Shown here: positions 1 through 9,879 of the stretch, piece after piece
How positions within the stretch are numbered: the first letter of the stretch is position 1
Layout: each line of letters starts with the position of its first letter
Origin: Ochlerotatus camptorhynchus
Taxonomy: Eukaryota > Arthropoda > Insecta > Diptera > Culicidae
NCBI RefSeq assembly: GCF_037179485.1
Contig: NW_027040579.1
Span: 1,729,001-1,793,000, forward strand
DNA length: 64,000 nt
Direction of reading: 5' to 3'
Program-made: the position numbers and the translations under genes
Notes under the pieces: model-generated
Told to the model about the DNA's origin: nothing
Databases searched by the model: none
Seen by the model: only the letters and a program-made list of their open reading frames with translations

Positions 1-49
1 TGGAAGTTGGTGGAAAATGTTCGGACCATTACGTGGAACCCGTTGATTG

Positions 50-1612
50 AGTTTCATGGTGGATAACTCACGAGTGACGAATAAGATGCGTCAATTGGTG
101 TTTCACAAAAAGTGGCGCATTCGGGTGCCCTACCACTGTCTGGTAGGTTTGCTTACATTAGTTTGGTTGTGAATGATTAGCTAATGGGTAATTAATTTCA
201 GCTGCTGACGTCGAATTTGGTCCAGCAGAAGCATCAGAAGATTTGGCGCTGCGTGGTTTGATTGTTTCTCCCGTACCAGAAATTTGTGGCATCGCGAGTG
301 AAAATTTTAATTTCTGTTTATTTACGTGGTGATGAGAACGCCGCTGATCTTTTGTTAGAGTTTTGCGAGGTGCATTGCTTTTGTGCACTAAGTGACTTGA
401 AAAAGAATGCGTGGAAGCATCGGGAATGCGTGGAAGCATCGGGGATGCGCTCCCAGGTGAAGTGATTTGGTGAGTACGTTCCAGTTGAAGATTGTTGACA
501 AGTGTATTTGTGGTGATGCAAATTATGCTTTAGATGACGCATGGCTTCAAACATTTTGTGTATCCAAATAAAACATATTACATACTAAATACGCACAGGG
601 CATCGTCTGCTGACCATTGCCGCGGGTATATCGTGGGAGTCCCAGGTACCCGGTTCAAGCTTTAGTTGGCGGCGGTGGCTCTTCTTGACCTTCTATCCCC
701 TGAGTAGTTAGTGTGAATAAGGGCGTCTATGTGATGTTTTGCTGTACCTGTTGTGGACATCTAGTGCATCCTGTTCCCTTAACTTGTTGAGGACACACTG
801 TCTTGCCTCAAAAGTTACCCTTTTTGAAGTACTAGTCTTCACAACATAAAGGGCACCATTACGGAGCATTTGATCAAATTATTCTCAGCATGTCCAACGC
901 CCCCGGCTGGGTGAGGGATAGAGGATGACACACACACACACACACACACTGACGTCGAATTTGGTCCAGCATGGGGAAGTCGAGGAGAGAATCTTCGGAT
1001 TCATGGAGGAGGACATCAGGAATGAGGAAGGACAAAAGTGCTACATCTGCAAGGAGCGGTATGGTAACGTTTCTTGTTTAGTGCTTCCGTACATTTCATA
1101 CGCTCTGTGGGATGCGGAAAAGGTGCCTGTTGCATTACGTGCGATCCATGGATACGTACCAGTCGTGGTGCGATAAGCACGTAGCGCTGGTGGATAAGGT
1201 GAAATACTCTGAGACCGAGGCCTGTGGGATTTGCAACGATGAGATGGGACCGTACAGGAAGCTGGAATCGATTCGTGCCCCGTACTGTCAGGATGGCTGG
1301 TTTCATCGGAGCTGCGTGGAACAATTTGCCCAATCGGCGGGGTACTTTCTCAAGTGCCCTATGTGCAGCAACAAGGACGACTTTAGCCAGGAGATGCAGC
1401 AGCGTGGGAGTTGGAACCGAATACATTCAACGATTAGTTGAAACGTCCTTCGGAGTGTGACGCAATGTTGGGATCTGATTCAGTGTGCAAAGTGCGGTAT
1501 GACTTGTTTCCACGATGAGTCCATGGAGGTTCCCTCGAACTACGTTCGACCAGCGAGTCTGATTCGGAGCACGATTGCACAAGATTTGATTGCTTTGTTT
1601 TCACTTTCCTAA
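50..1612 (+). pseudogene. PHF7/G2E3 (pineapple eye)-like PHD-finger gene, broken
   Basis: This is a relic of an extended-PHD/PHD protein of the animal PHF7/G2E3 family, which are nuclear chromatin or E3-ligase proteins. The exon at 50-142 ends KKWRIRVPYHCL. A 59-bp GT...AG intron (143-201, phase 0) follows, and the frame continues LLTSNLVQHGEVEERIFGF, matching the family's C-LL-S-L-QHGE linker. The Cys pairs are then visible: CYICKERYGNVSC, WCDKHVALV, ACGICNDEMG, CQDGWFHRSC, CPMC and CAKCGMTCFH. The gene is dead: a 721-bp retroposon sits at 228-948, frameshifts are needed near 1090-1115 and 1420-1500, and no single frame spans it. An AATAAA at 1616-1621 follows the last stop. The retained intron argues against a processed retrocopy. 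The 5' part lies at or beyond the window edge; frame upstream of 47 is closed. Family assignment is by pattern recognition and fairly secure; orthology to pie is not established. Confidence 0.72.
228..948 (+). mobile_element. Unclassified retroposon with (CA)n tail and 23-bp TSD
   Basis: A 23-bp direct repeat occurs at 205-227 and 949-971 (begins CTGACGTCG, ends GTCCAGCA). Removing one copy plus the 721 bp between them rejoins the PHF7-like exon in frame. The right end is a (CA)n tract (about 928-948), the kind of simple 3' tail seen on target-primed retroposons, so the insertion is read in plus orientation. No reverse transcriptase is present; the body holds an internal AATAAA near 570 and a duplicated GCGTGGAAGCATCGGG motif at 410-445. 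The family is not recognised. A SINE or a truncated LINE are both possible. Confidence 0.6.
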
Positions 1613-1871
1613 GAAAATAAACTTAATATTATTTGATTTTTTTGCTTTTTAATCAATAAAAATACCAGCATTAAAATGACAGTGATCAAATACATTCTAC
1701 GGATAATCCACCGGTAAACTACGCATGCATATTCAAAAGATAAACTATACCCCTTATACTTCAAGTTTATACTAGGCTCGTTTTGTTGGTAACTAAACGA
1801 AGCCTGGGGTCAATCAGGCGAATAGCGTTTTAGTGTGAATTTTATACTAATTAGTTTAATTTTTTTTCTGT
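1613..1871. other. Unassigned AT-rich interval
   Basis: Apart from the polyadenylation signal at 1616-1621 belonging to the PHF7-like relic, no coding, tRNA-like or inverted-repeat structure was recognised here. Confidence 0.5.
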
Positions 1872-3360
1872 GTGTAGATCACCATTGTCCTTAACCACCG
1901 TTACTAGAGGTGATACCCACTGACAACCGCCCTCGACTGGCTCAATTATGTCATTTTCCAGCAGAGAATGCAACTTATCTTCAATCTTCTTCATCAACGC
2001 GATAGGGGGACGTCGCGGGTGCTTACATACTGGTAGAACATATCAATCAGGATACTGACCTTCACGCCTTTAATATTTGGAAACGGTCGTTTCACTTCTA
2101 CATTTACTGATCTTACTTCGTGAGTACTAGGAAAGCCAATATAAATTATGCCTAAATCAATAGTAGTAGCTCTATCCAAAAGGCTCTGTTGACCGCCTTG
2201 AACTACATAAAATGTAGCGACCTTTCCAACTGCTTTACCCGCATCATCCACCACAACGCATGTCTCGAAAGATCCTAGCACTGTCAACGGTGTTACCTTC
2301 TCACCGTACTTCGTCACACTTTTCCTGTTGGTTCCATATTTTAACCCCGTTCGTTTTCAAGTAACTCCACGATTTATCATCGATAATGCATCCAGAATCT
2401 ACCAACATCTGTAACGACCTTCACCCAAAGCAATTCGTCACCGTCACTTATGTTTACCAGAATGGGTTTCAATTTCTCGAATACGTTCCGGCTTCACACG
2501 TTTGTTACTTGTAAACGTGTCTTCGCACTTCCGCTTCGTAGCAAAATGAGCAGTGGGTTTGCATTTATTGCATTCCTTGCTCCTCGCTGGACAATCAACA
2601 TAATTCCCAAAGTGACCTTTTCGTCAACCGCGTGTACACGGATTGCGGATCTTTTTAACGCTGCTAGTCAAATCGTGACCAGTCGGAACGGTTTCGGAAT
2701 GACCAGTGCTAGTCGAACAATTCATGGCCTGAGCTTGATGCTTAACGGACTCGTATGAGTTCACAATTTTTGTCACCTTGTCTGCAATGTATCTTTCTGA
2801 AGCAGTTGTTCTTTGAGTTCACTTGGAGCAAACACAATAACCTTATCGATTACACTTAAGCTGGGTTTAGACTAGACAAGTCAAATGATCAACTCAGTTG
2901 ATCAGCTGACTTGATCAACTCACTTGAATTGAAAAAAAGTTGAACCAGGCTCAACTTTTCAAGCCAATTGAATTCAACTGACTTGATCAATTGACTTGCC
3001 CTGTCTAAACCCAGCTTTATCAATATACTTTCTTCGGCAGACTTGCCAACATCACATTTACCGGCTTGCTCTTGACAGCGGAGCAAGAATTTGACAAGAG
3101 TTTCATCGGAATTTGGTTTCAATGTCTAGAATAAATTACTCTCAAAGGTGTCGTGCTGCTTTGGAGCGAAATAGGAATCTAGTTTGCCGATGGCTAGTGT
3201 AAAAGTGTAAACTCCTTTTTCAGCATTATCTTGTACGTCGGCACCCTGGAGTGAAGCAAATACTTCCTGTAAGTCGGGTCCTTCTTTTGCGAGAAATACC
3301 TATGTTTCGAATTCGAGTTTTATCTTTTTCTCCAGTAGTAGCGACAAAGTAATCAAAGTT
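1872..3360 (-). pseudogene. Ty3/gypsy-type gag-pol relic
   Basis: Read on the minus strand, the parts of a Ty3/gypsy polyprotein come in order. A gag segment (about 3360-2760) includes TLVKFLLRCQEQAGKCDV. A zinc-knuckle region follows (about 2640-2540) with KGHFGNYVDCPARSKECNKC. The retropepsin motif LVDSG is at 2405-2388, followed by the protease flap/core (2317-2150, LGSFETCVVVDD, QSLLDRATTIDLGI). The start of reverse transcriptase (about 2000-1880) reads LHSLLENDIIEPVEGG then WVSPLVTVVKDNGDL. No LTR, no RT catalytic core and no integrase remain. Several stops and frameshifts break the frame, and a 158-bp MITE sits in gag at 2859-3016. The element is dead and truncated at its 3' side. The RT start resembles the K02A2.6/Mag-type gypsy lineages; the exact clade was not determined. 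Confidence 0.8.
2859..3016. mobile_element. 158-bp Harbinger-like MITE with TTA TSD
   Basis: Terminal inverted repeats AGCTGGGTTTAGAC / GTCTAAACCCAGCT bound a palindromic AT-rich body with alternating TTGATC/GATCAA and AACTCA/TTGACT words. A 3-bp TTA flanks it at 2856-2858 and 3017-3019. Removing the element and one TTA rejoins the gypsy gag reading. The TWA-type 3-bp duplication is typical of PIF/Harbinger elements, so that superfamily is inferred. Confidence 0.7.
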
Positions 3361-4662
3361 TTGCTTGTAGGGGGTATGGGGACAAGAAGACCATACGGGC
3401 CACCACTCTTTTGGGCGTATTACTCATCAACTCAATATATTTTTTTTACAAACTTGTTGAAAATGCTTTTAATAATCATCTCCATGAAAACCCTCCCCTT
3501 GTTGCTGGTGGGCGGGCTTAATTTCATGCTTTATAATAGAGTTTTGGAGACGGTAGGTTTATGGCTGGCGTTGCTGGCTCATGTCGCGATAGAGTGGCGG
3601 GGATTACTAAGCCCTCTCTGATGAACCATGAGAGAACGAAAGATCTAGCCTAGCAGTGATAGTATCACACTTGTTACTCCTTTGTTTGAGAGTCGCGTTG
3701 TAGTACGCTTACGTATAGGCACTGACGTTGGGTGCGATACTGGCGGGTTTTGCCGCAAATCACTCTTATTCTATTTATGTTTACGCAGATAGATTTATTT
3801 TGATTTACAAGGGAATTATACTATTGACATATTTCAGTAAGTGCCCAACAGCGATCCTTCTATTTGCGTGACAAGCTTTCATTGTTGTTTTCATTGAAGT
3901 ATTACTCTGGGAACAACGTTAAACACCATTTGTGTACATGGTATTGTAACTAATCTTATATGTGCTTCATTTTGATTTGGGATAAGCATTTTAGTCACTT
4001 GAAGGTGTCAGCTGGGACCAGGGATGGAAAATCATTTACATTCATTTTGTGCATTAATTTACATTCATTTGCCTCTAACTTTTTTCATCAACAGAATACC
4101 GTTAAATGATGTATGAAGCTTTTGTAGCTTTTAATATTAACTGCAATAAATAAAACTGTTAATTAATAAAACATGAATCTCTTATGCATCATGAAATAGA
4201 GCTGGCAGAACATGTTGTAAATAAATCTTCCCATTTAGTATATTTGTTAATTACAGGCAATGTCAATAGCGAAAGTCATATCTTCAATCAGGCGCTTACG
4301 AATAAGTGAAGTTTTAGGAAAGATGTGTAAAATATGTAGATAGGTTTGAAATAAGAATATGGATTGCTTTGCATTAGTTTTCGATAAGGTATGATGTGTC
4401 AACTAAACCCTTTTGAGCAAATTTTCAAAAATCAAATTGATTGAGGGGTTTATTGAAAGACACCTTCATTGAAACATTGCGTTGCGTTTGAAAACAGTTC
4501 TCTTCTCTAACGAAAATTGACAAGTCATACATCTAACATAGTAGTAGTAGCAGTGTCGCATAATCTAATCACAACTACTGAAAATAGTGCTGAAGGGGCC
4601 GGCAGGGCTGAATACAGATCAAAACTAATATAACTCTTAACACTAAAATGATCCTGGAACTA
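3361..4662. other. Intergenic, mostly unassigned
   Basis: No convincing gene. The stretch 4019-4200 (GGATGGAAAATCATTTACATTC onwards) is a diverged copy of one arm of the hAT foldback MITE at 5597-6023, starting with a hAT-like CAGGGATGG. The open frames here (for example 3361-3621) lack recognisable domains. Confidence 0.45.
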
Positions 4663-5596
4663 CCCAACAAACAATTCAAAGTCACAAATAAGCATACACA
4701 TTGAATAAATGCTGTATAACAGTGTACAATGCTGAATAAAACAGGATGTCGAATTATGTGCTGAAAAAAGCTCATTGAGATCGATAGATGCGCTTTTATT
4801 CCACCGTTTGCTCTGATATGATTAATTTCCTTATTAAAAGCTTTATAAACGTTGACTGTCTTCCTTATTCAGAACCAGAAGTTTGATCTAATAACAAACT
4901 GAATAAGTGTAATTTACACATACATTGTCGCTTTTATTCGATTGTTTTCAAATGATTGAATAAACGCTTTATTAAACGTCTTATAAACGTTTTCTAGCTC
5001 CATTATTAAATTTCATTGCATTGCTTTACAATATTGCTGAATAAATGTGAATACACTCAGCAAAATAGCTCTTATACCACCCAACAAACAATTAAAAGTC
5101 ACAAATAAGCATATATATTGAATAAATGCTGTATAACAGTGTACAATGCTGAATAAAAAGAGTTGTCGAATTATGTGCTGAAAAAGCTCATTGTTCCACT
5201 GTTTGCTCTGATCTGATTAATTTACTTATTAAAAGCTGTAAAAGTGTTAAATGTCTTCCCAATTCAACGCCAGAAGTTCGATCTAATAACAAACTGAATA
5301 AGTGAAATTTGTGCATACATTGACATTTTAATTCGACTGTTTTCAATTGATTTAATAACATGCTTTATTAGACGTCTAATAAATGTTCTCCAGATCCTTT
5401 ATTAGATTTCATTGCATTACTTTACAATATCGTTGATTAAAGGTGAATACAGTCAGCATAATAGCTCTTATACCACTATGCGTCCATGTTGTAATTACAT
5501 GATTTGTAAATGCTTTATAAACGACGTATTAGATTCATTATTCGACAACACTGATTCAGTCTTACAACAAGGCGAAATCAGTAGAGTAGTGGTTAC

Positions 5597-6023
5597 CAGG
5601 CATGGAAAATCATTTGCATTCATTTCGTGCATTCATTCACATTCATTTGCCCCTAACTTTTTTCATCAACAGAATTCCGCAAAAAGATGTATGGAGCTTT
5701 TGTAGATTTTATTATTAGCTACAACTTTTGTTAAAAATTCAAATCCGTATCTCTTATGCATGACGAACCAGAGCAAACAGAATCCACTACTGTTTTTCAG
5801 TGAATGTATTTTACATTCACTGAAAAACAGTAACGAGTTCTGCCCGCTCTGATTCGTGATGCATAAGAGATACAGATTTGAATTACAAGCAAAAGTTGTA
5901 GCTTATAACAATACCTACTAAAGCTCTATACATAATTTTGTGGAATGCTGTTGATCAAAAAAGTTAGAGGCAAATGAATGTAAATGAATGCATGAAATGA
6001 ATGTAAATGATTGTCCATGCCTG
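5597..6023. mobile_element. 427-bp hAT-type foldback MITE, 8-bp TSD
   Basis: The element is a near-complete palindrome: left arm from CAGGCATGGAAAATC, right arm to its complement ending CCATGCCTG, with the turn near 5800-5830. The 8-bp duplication GTGGTTAC flanks it at 5589-5596 and 6024-6031. The paralogous locus at 56636-56700 shows the uninterrupted site GTAGTGGTTACCGTTTC, confirming both boundaries. An 8-bp TSD with CAGG-type ends is the hAT signature. It sits inside a tRNA-like promoter-bearing segment. A partial relative is at 4019-4200. Confidence 0.85.
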
Positions 6024-6410
6024 GTGGTTACCGTTTCCGCTTTCCAATTAGAAGGTCGTGAGTTCAATCCCAAGCTCAACCCTTTTTTTTTATTTGTGTA
6101 GAACATAATTAATTTAAATAGTAATCATCGATCACATGACTCACGATAATGAATGCATTGATCTAGTTTAAAATATAACCTAGCATCCTTTCTTTCGACT
6201 TGGAGATGTGAAGAGGCAACATTGGTCTCATTTAAAACAACGATGAATGAATTAATGATTCCCACAGGGCCTTGAAGGAGCTAGAGTTGCGATCGGGAGT
6301 GCTGATAGGTATTTACTTTCATGCAAGCTTTTATAGATTATTGAATTGCCCATATGATTAATACTAGGATAGCTCAGATGACAAGGCAAGCGGCTGGTGA
6401 TCGGAAGGTA

Positions 6411-7710
6411 AAGGGTGATACGGTCAAAATTTGGTCAATATCAACTTGACGTATTTCTTTCAATTTTGCATTTAAAAAACCTCAACACCCCTCATTTTGA
6501 AGGTGTGTGTGTGTAGAATGTTGCTCCTATTTTGATTTTGGAATTCACTCTTCAGTTGTCAAAATGCCGTCCAAGCAAGAAGAGCAGCGTATCAAAATTT
6601 TGCTCGCGCATCGCGAAAATCCGAGCTACTCGCACGCAAAGTTGGCAAAATCGCTAAAAGTTGCCAAATCAACCGTTACAAATGTAATTAAAGTGTTTGG
6701 GGAACGTTTGTCGACAGCCAGGAAGTCTGGATCAGGGGGAAATCGAAAACCGGAAGCCGCTGAGACGACAAAGAGAGTTGCCGGTAGTTTCAAGCGAAAC
6801 CCTAACCTCTCTCTCCGAGATGCCGCAAATAAGCTGGGTGTATCGTCTACAACCGTGCATCGAGCCAAAAAACGAGCCGGACTATCGACTTACAAGAAGG
6901 TAGTGACTCCAAATCGCGATGATAAACAAAATACGACGGCCAAAGCGCGATCCCGGAGGCTGTACACGACGATGCTGACGAAGTTTGACTGCGTGGTAAT
7001 GGACGACGAAACCTACGTCAAAGCCGACTACAAGCAGCTTCCGGGACAGGAGTTTTATACGGCAAAAGGAAGGGGAAAGGTAGCAGATGTTTTCAAGCAC
7101 ATGAAACTGTCAAAGTTCGCAAAGAAATATCTGGTTTGGCAAGCCATCTGTACCTATGGCTTGAAAAGCAGCATTTTCATAGCTTCCGGGACTGTCAACC
7201 AAGAAATTTCCGTGAAAGAGTGTTTGAATAAACGTCTGCTGCCTTTCCTGAAGAAACACGGTTGTTCCGTGCTGTTTTGGCCGGATTTGGCATCTTGCCA
7301 TTACGGTAAAAAGGCCATGGAGTGGTACGCCGCCAACAACGTGCAGGTGGTTTCCAAGGACAAGAACCCTCGCAACACGCCAGAGCTCCGCCCAATTGAG
7401 AAATACTGGGCTATTGTCAAGCGGAACCTAAAGAAGACCAAAAAAACTGCTAAGGGCGAGCAGCAGTTCAAGGCAAACTGGCTTTCTGCGGCGAAGAAGG
7501 TGGACAAGGTGGCTGTACAAAATCTGATGTCAGGGGTCAAGCGTAAGGCCCAGCAATTCGGATTTGGAAAAGCGGAAGCCTAACTGAATATTTTTCCTGA
7601 ATTTTATACTAATTGAACTTGAAAAAGAAATTTAATTTGATGTTTTAAATAAACGATTTCACCGATTTACACGCGTTTTCCCTTGACCAAATTTTGACCG
7701 TATCACCCTT
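6411..7710 (+). mobile_element. Full-length DD37E mariner (ITmD37E type)
   Basis: A 1300-bp element bounded by inverted repeats: left AAGGGTGATACGGTCAAAAT..., right its complement ...ATTTTGACCGTATCACCCTT, at least 28 bp matching. TA dinucleotides flank it at 6409-6410 and 7711-7712. One long uninterrupted transposase frame lies inside, with short untranslated flanks. Good TIR identity and an open frame point to a young insertion. The ITmD37E family is known from mosquitoes; the assignment rests on the residue spacing described under the CDS. Confidence 0.9.
6564..7583 (+). CDS. DD37E mariner transposase, apparently intact
   Basis: The protein is 339 aa from the ATG at 6564 (MPSKQEEQRIKI), the usual mariner length. 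An upstream in-frame start at 6507 is possible but lies in the element's leader. It catalyses cut-and-paste transposition in the nucleus. The N-terminal half (about residues 5-110) carries two helix-turn-helix motifs (SHAKLAKSLKVAKSTVTNVI and LSLRDAANKLGVSSTTVHRA) for TIR binding. The catalytic half shows the first Asp in VVMDDETYVK, the second in LFWPDLASCHY, and the Glu in LRPIEKYWA, with 37 residues between the second Asp and Glu (DD37E). A basic KxxKK-rich tail follows. No stop or frameshift is seen. Three degraded relatives are in this window (24130-25457, 29270-30298, 57136-58170). Activity is not demonstrated. Confidence 0.93.
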   Translation: MPSKQEEQRIKILLAHRENPSYSHAKLAKSLKVAKSTVTNVIKVFGERLSTARKSGSGGNRKPEAAETTKRVAGSFKRNPNLSLRDAANKLGVSSTTVHRAKKRAGLSTYKKVVTPNRDDKQNTTAKARSRRLYTTMLTKFDCVVMDDETYVKADYKQLPGQEFYTAKGRGKVADVFKHMKLSKFAKKYLVWQAICTYGLKSSIFIASGTVNQEISVKECLNKRLLPFLKKHGCSVLFWPDLASCHYGKKAMEWYAANNVQVVSKDKNPRNTPELRPIEKYWAIVKRNLKKTKKTAKGEQQFKANWLSAAKKVDKVAVQNLMSGVKRKAQQFGFGKAEA

Positions 7711-8273
7711 TACATGGTTCGATTCCCATACAACGGCATGTATAAGTATTTAATAAATTTTCTAATATCTGTGTGGTGCGAGCCACGTCAGAAATATTGA
7801 AATACAATACACTTAAGAAAACACCACACACCCTTCCCTTGTCCCTGTCCCCTGTCATCTTATTTTCGGGTTAATTTCCCGCAGTTGAATAATCGTTTAA
7901 TAAATGTATAGTTATGTCTAATTAAACGTTACTTCACATGAGAATCAAGCGTATACAGAGCGTCACTGTCTTAAGGAAGCAGTGATGTCTAATAAACGCT
8001 GAATAATCAAAAAATTTATCGTATAAACTCTGTTACAACTCATATAAGTCGAATAAAAGCTTCTCGACATACTTCATACAACACCAGTAGTTCAATGTTG
8101 CGGTTGAATAAATTCTCCAGATTTGTGTGAACAAAGCCTGAACAGAAGTTATTATTAAAAATAGTACAAGTACTATTAAGCAATGAATAAAATGGCCAAG
8201 AAGTCGTTTCTTCAATAGACGATTGTTTGTTGGGAAGTGCTATGGAGTTGGAGGGTTTGGTAGGGTATTCGGT

Positions 8274-8980
8274 TACACTCAAAAAATTCATACCCCATCA
8301 TCATGTGTCTCACACTTAATTTTGCGCTTATTGTGAAACACATCCATTTCATGTGTGAATCTTATGCTATGAACCATGCCTGAATACTATGGATTTGAAT
8401 TGTGACACACTTGGATTCTATGTGTCTCATATGGTGATATCAATAGCTTTGCACACCATAGTTCAATATTCTACAATATTCTACTTTACCGACTTCTACT
8501 TTACCGACTCTAAAAATTGAAACGACAAATATATAATCAAAACTGCCAGAGGCCAGAGCTTTCACATATCTTTTTAATGGGTCTGATTTGGGATTCGATC
8601 ATGGACTTTTGGGGTGTGCTGCTGCCGGAGTCTTCGTTCTATCTCACTGTGCCAGGGTTGTTCTCATATATGAGGCGGGTTAATAGGATAAAGGCACAAC
8701 TCTTGTTTTCGATGTTTACCTTTCTGAGCAAGCAATTCACATTGTATTGAAATGCAAAACACTTTAAATCCATCTGTTTTGAACAGTAGCGTGATTCAAT
8801 GTGCAATACACTTGAATAGAAAGTGAAAATTTTTCAACATTTCAAAGTTTGAAACACTCTAAATTAACGTGTATAACACATCGAACCAAGGTGAAATACA
8901 CTTAAAGTAAATGTGATTCTGCATTTAAAAAATCAAGTGTTTAAACACTTCGATCAAACGTGTGAAATTTTTTGAGTGTA
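8274..8980. mobile_element. Non-autonomous TIR element (TACACTCAAAAAATT ends)
   Basis: The left end TACACTCAAAAAATTCATAC and right end GTGAAATTTTTTGAGTGTA form a 15-bp perfect outer inverted repeat. The interior is rich in GTGT-cac words (ATGTGTCTCACAC, AACACTTTAAATCC, GTGTTTAAACAC) repeated near both ends. No TSD could be fixed (flanks ..ATTCGG and GGATTC..). The open frame 8517-8750 inside lacks any recognisable domain. The superfamily is unassigned. Confidence 0.5.
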
Positions 8981-9104
8981 GGATTCACCTCAAGTTGGTG
9001 ATGCAACCAAAAGTATGTATTGTTTATTTGTTGTTTATTTAATCTCTCGATAGCCGGCTATCGAAAGAACATATTCATTTTGTTTAGTGATCATGAATTT
9101 TAAG

Positions 9105-9410
9105 AGTCATGACGGAGAGCTTCGGATTATAACCATGATTTTCTGCTCAGTAAGCAAAAACGATCCCTCCAGGGTCAACGAGCATCTCAGAACCATAACG
9201 CTTCGCGACAGTACAGGACTACGTTTTCGCTTGATATGCAAATAGTTTCCGAGGTTATTGTTCAATATCAAATATACAAATGATGGTGGCGATTTATTGT
9301 GCTGTGGAAGAGCTTGGGGTTAAATCCATTATTTTCTGCTCAGTAAGCAAAATCGATCCTTCCAGGGTCATCGAGCATCTCATAATCCACAGTGCTTCGC
9401 GTCAAAGTAC
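9105..9410. repeat. Direct repeat of a degraded tRNA-like SINE head
   Basis: Two copies, about 9105-9225 and 9300-9410, share TTTTCTGCTCAGTAAGCAAAA, a GATCC-TCCAGGGTCA run, GAGCATCTCA and a GCTTCGCG. On the minus strand the first word reads TTGCTTACTGAGCAGAA, the same anticodon-arm sequence as in the SINE head at 31150-31218. They are therefore likely decayed copies of that SINE family. Confidence 0.45.
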
Positions 9411-9759
9411 GAATATATGGATGAACTATCTATTATTGAATAACTATTATTTACGATAATTACATGAAAGAAATAAAATATAAACTACAAACAAAACGTG
9501 ACTACTAAAATCTCAAAAAAAAAATTCTCACAAATATATTTCACGCAACCAGGAATCTCAAAACCATTTGACGCTATAATGATACTCTGCACATGTTAGA
9601 CACAAGAAGAGGCCAAAAAGCAAGCGTCCGACTCACAAAACCCGCCAAATCCACTTGCAGTCACAATCAACGGTTCTACGAATCGCGAGCGCTCACGAAT
9701 CATAAAACCGCTGACTGCGACACTCTGAAAGCGAAATTGACAGGCTCTATTCGTCAAAT

Positions 9760-9796
9760 GCGGGAGGAGATTGGAGGGCGGGCAATCTCCTCCCGC
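9760..9796. other. Perfect 14-bp GC-rich hairpin
   Basis: GCGGGAGGAGATTG (9760-9773) and its exact complement CAATCTCCTCCCGC (9783-9796) flank a 9-nt loop. The hairpin is unusual in an AT-rich setting. It lies in an open plus-strand frame (9593-9871, 92 codons) with no recognisable domain. No U-tract or MITE ends were seen. Confidence 0.7.
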
Positions 9797-9879
9797 ATCC
9801 AACAACACAAATCTCCATTACAACATCTAACGAATTCAAAACTCCGAAAATCACTCATCTATAGCAAGTGAGTGAAAGC

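Larger units (their letters stand above)
6369..7735 (+). repeat. tRNA-like SINE head split by the mariner
   Basis: The sequence left of the mariner (6369-6408, ATAGCTCAGATGACAAGGC ...) resembles a pol III A box. The sequence right of it (7713-7735, CATGGTTCGATTCCCATAC) resembles a B box. Joined across the TA duplication they form a tRNA-like module, as in tRNA-derived SINEs. A functional tRNA is unlikely, since it is interrupted by 1.3 kb. Confidence 0.5.
4663..8234. repeat. Composite repeat with CCCAACAAACAAT ends, copy 1
   Basis: The block begins CCCAACAAACAAT at 4663 and ends in the inverted ATTGTTTGTTGGG at 8222-8234. The body is AT-rich with many GAATAA/TTATTC words and an internal tRNA-like segment (GTGGTTACCGTTTCCGC ... 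GAGTTCAATCCC). A second copy lies at 53102-57025 and aligns over most of its length. A further start (CCCAACAAACAATT) at 5090 duplicates the first ~430 bp, so a second insertion or a tandem duplication occurred. Later insertions are the hAT MITE (5597-6023) and a block of about 6145-7975 that carries the mariner. The same end sequence occurs on a 107-bp MITE in the LINE at 16736-16842. No transposase of its own is present and the superfamily is not assigned. Confidence 0.6.

Noticed and set aside
1872..3360. Endogenous retrovirus with envelope gene
   Set aside because: Only gag, protease and the first part of RT remain, with no LTR or envelope-like frame; an ordinary Ty3/gypsy relic explains it.
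9593..9871. 92-codon gene
   Set aside because: No domain, no splice or promoter context, and the frame crosses a perfect hairpin; kept only as unassigned.
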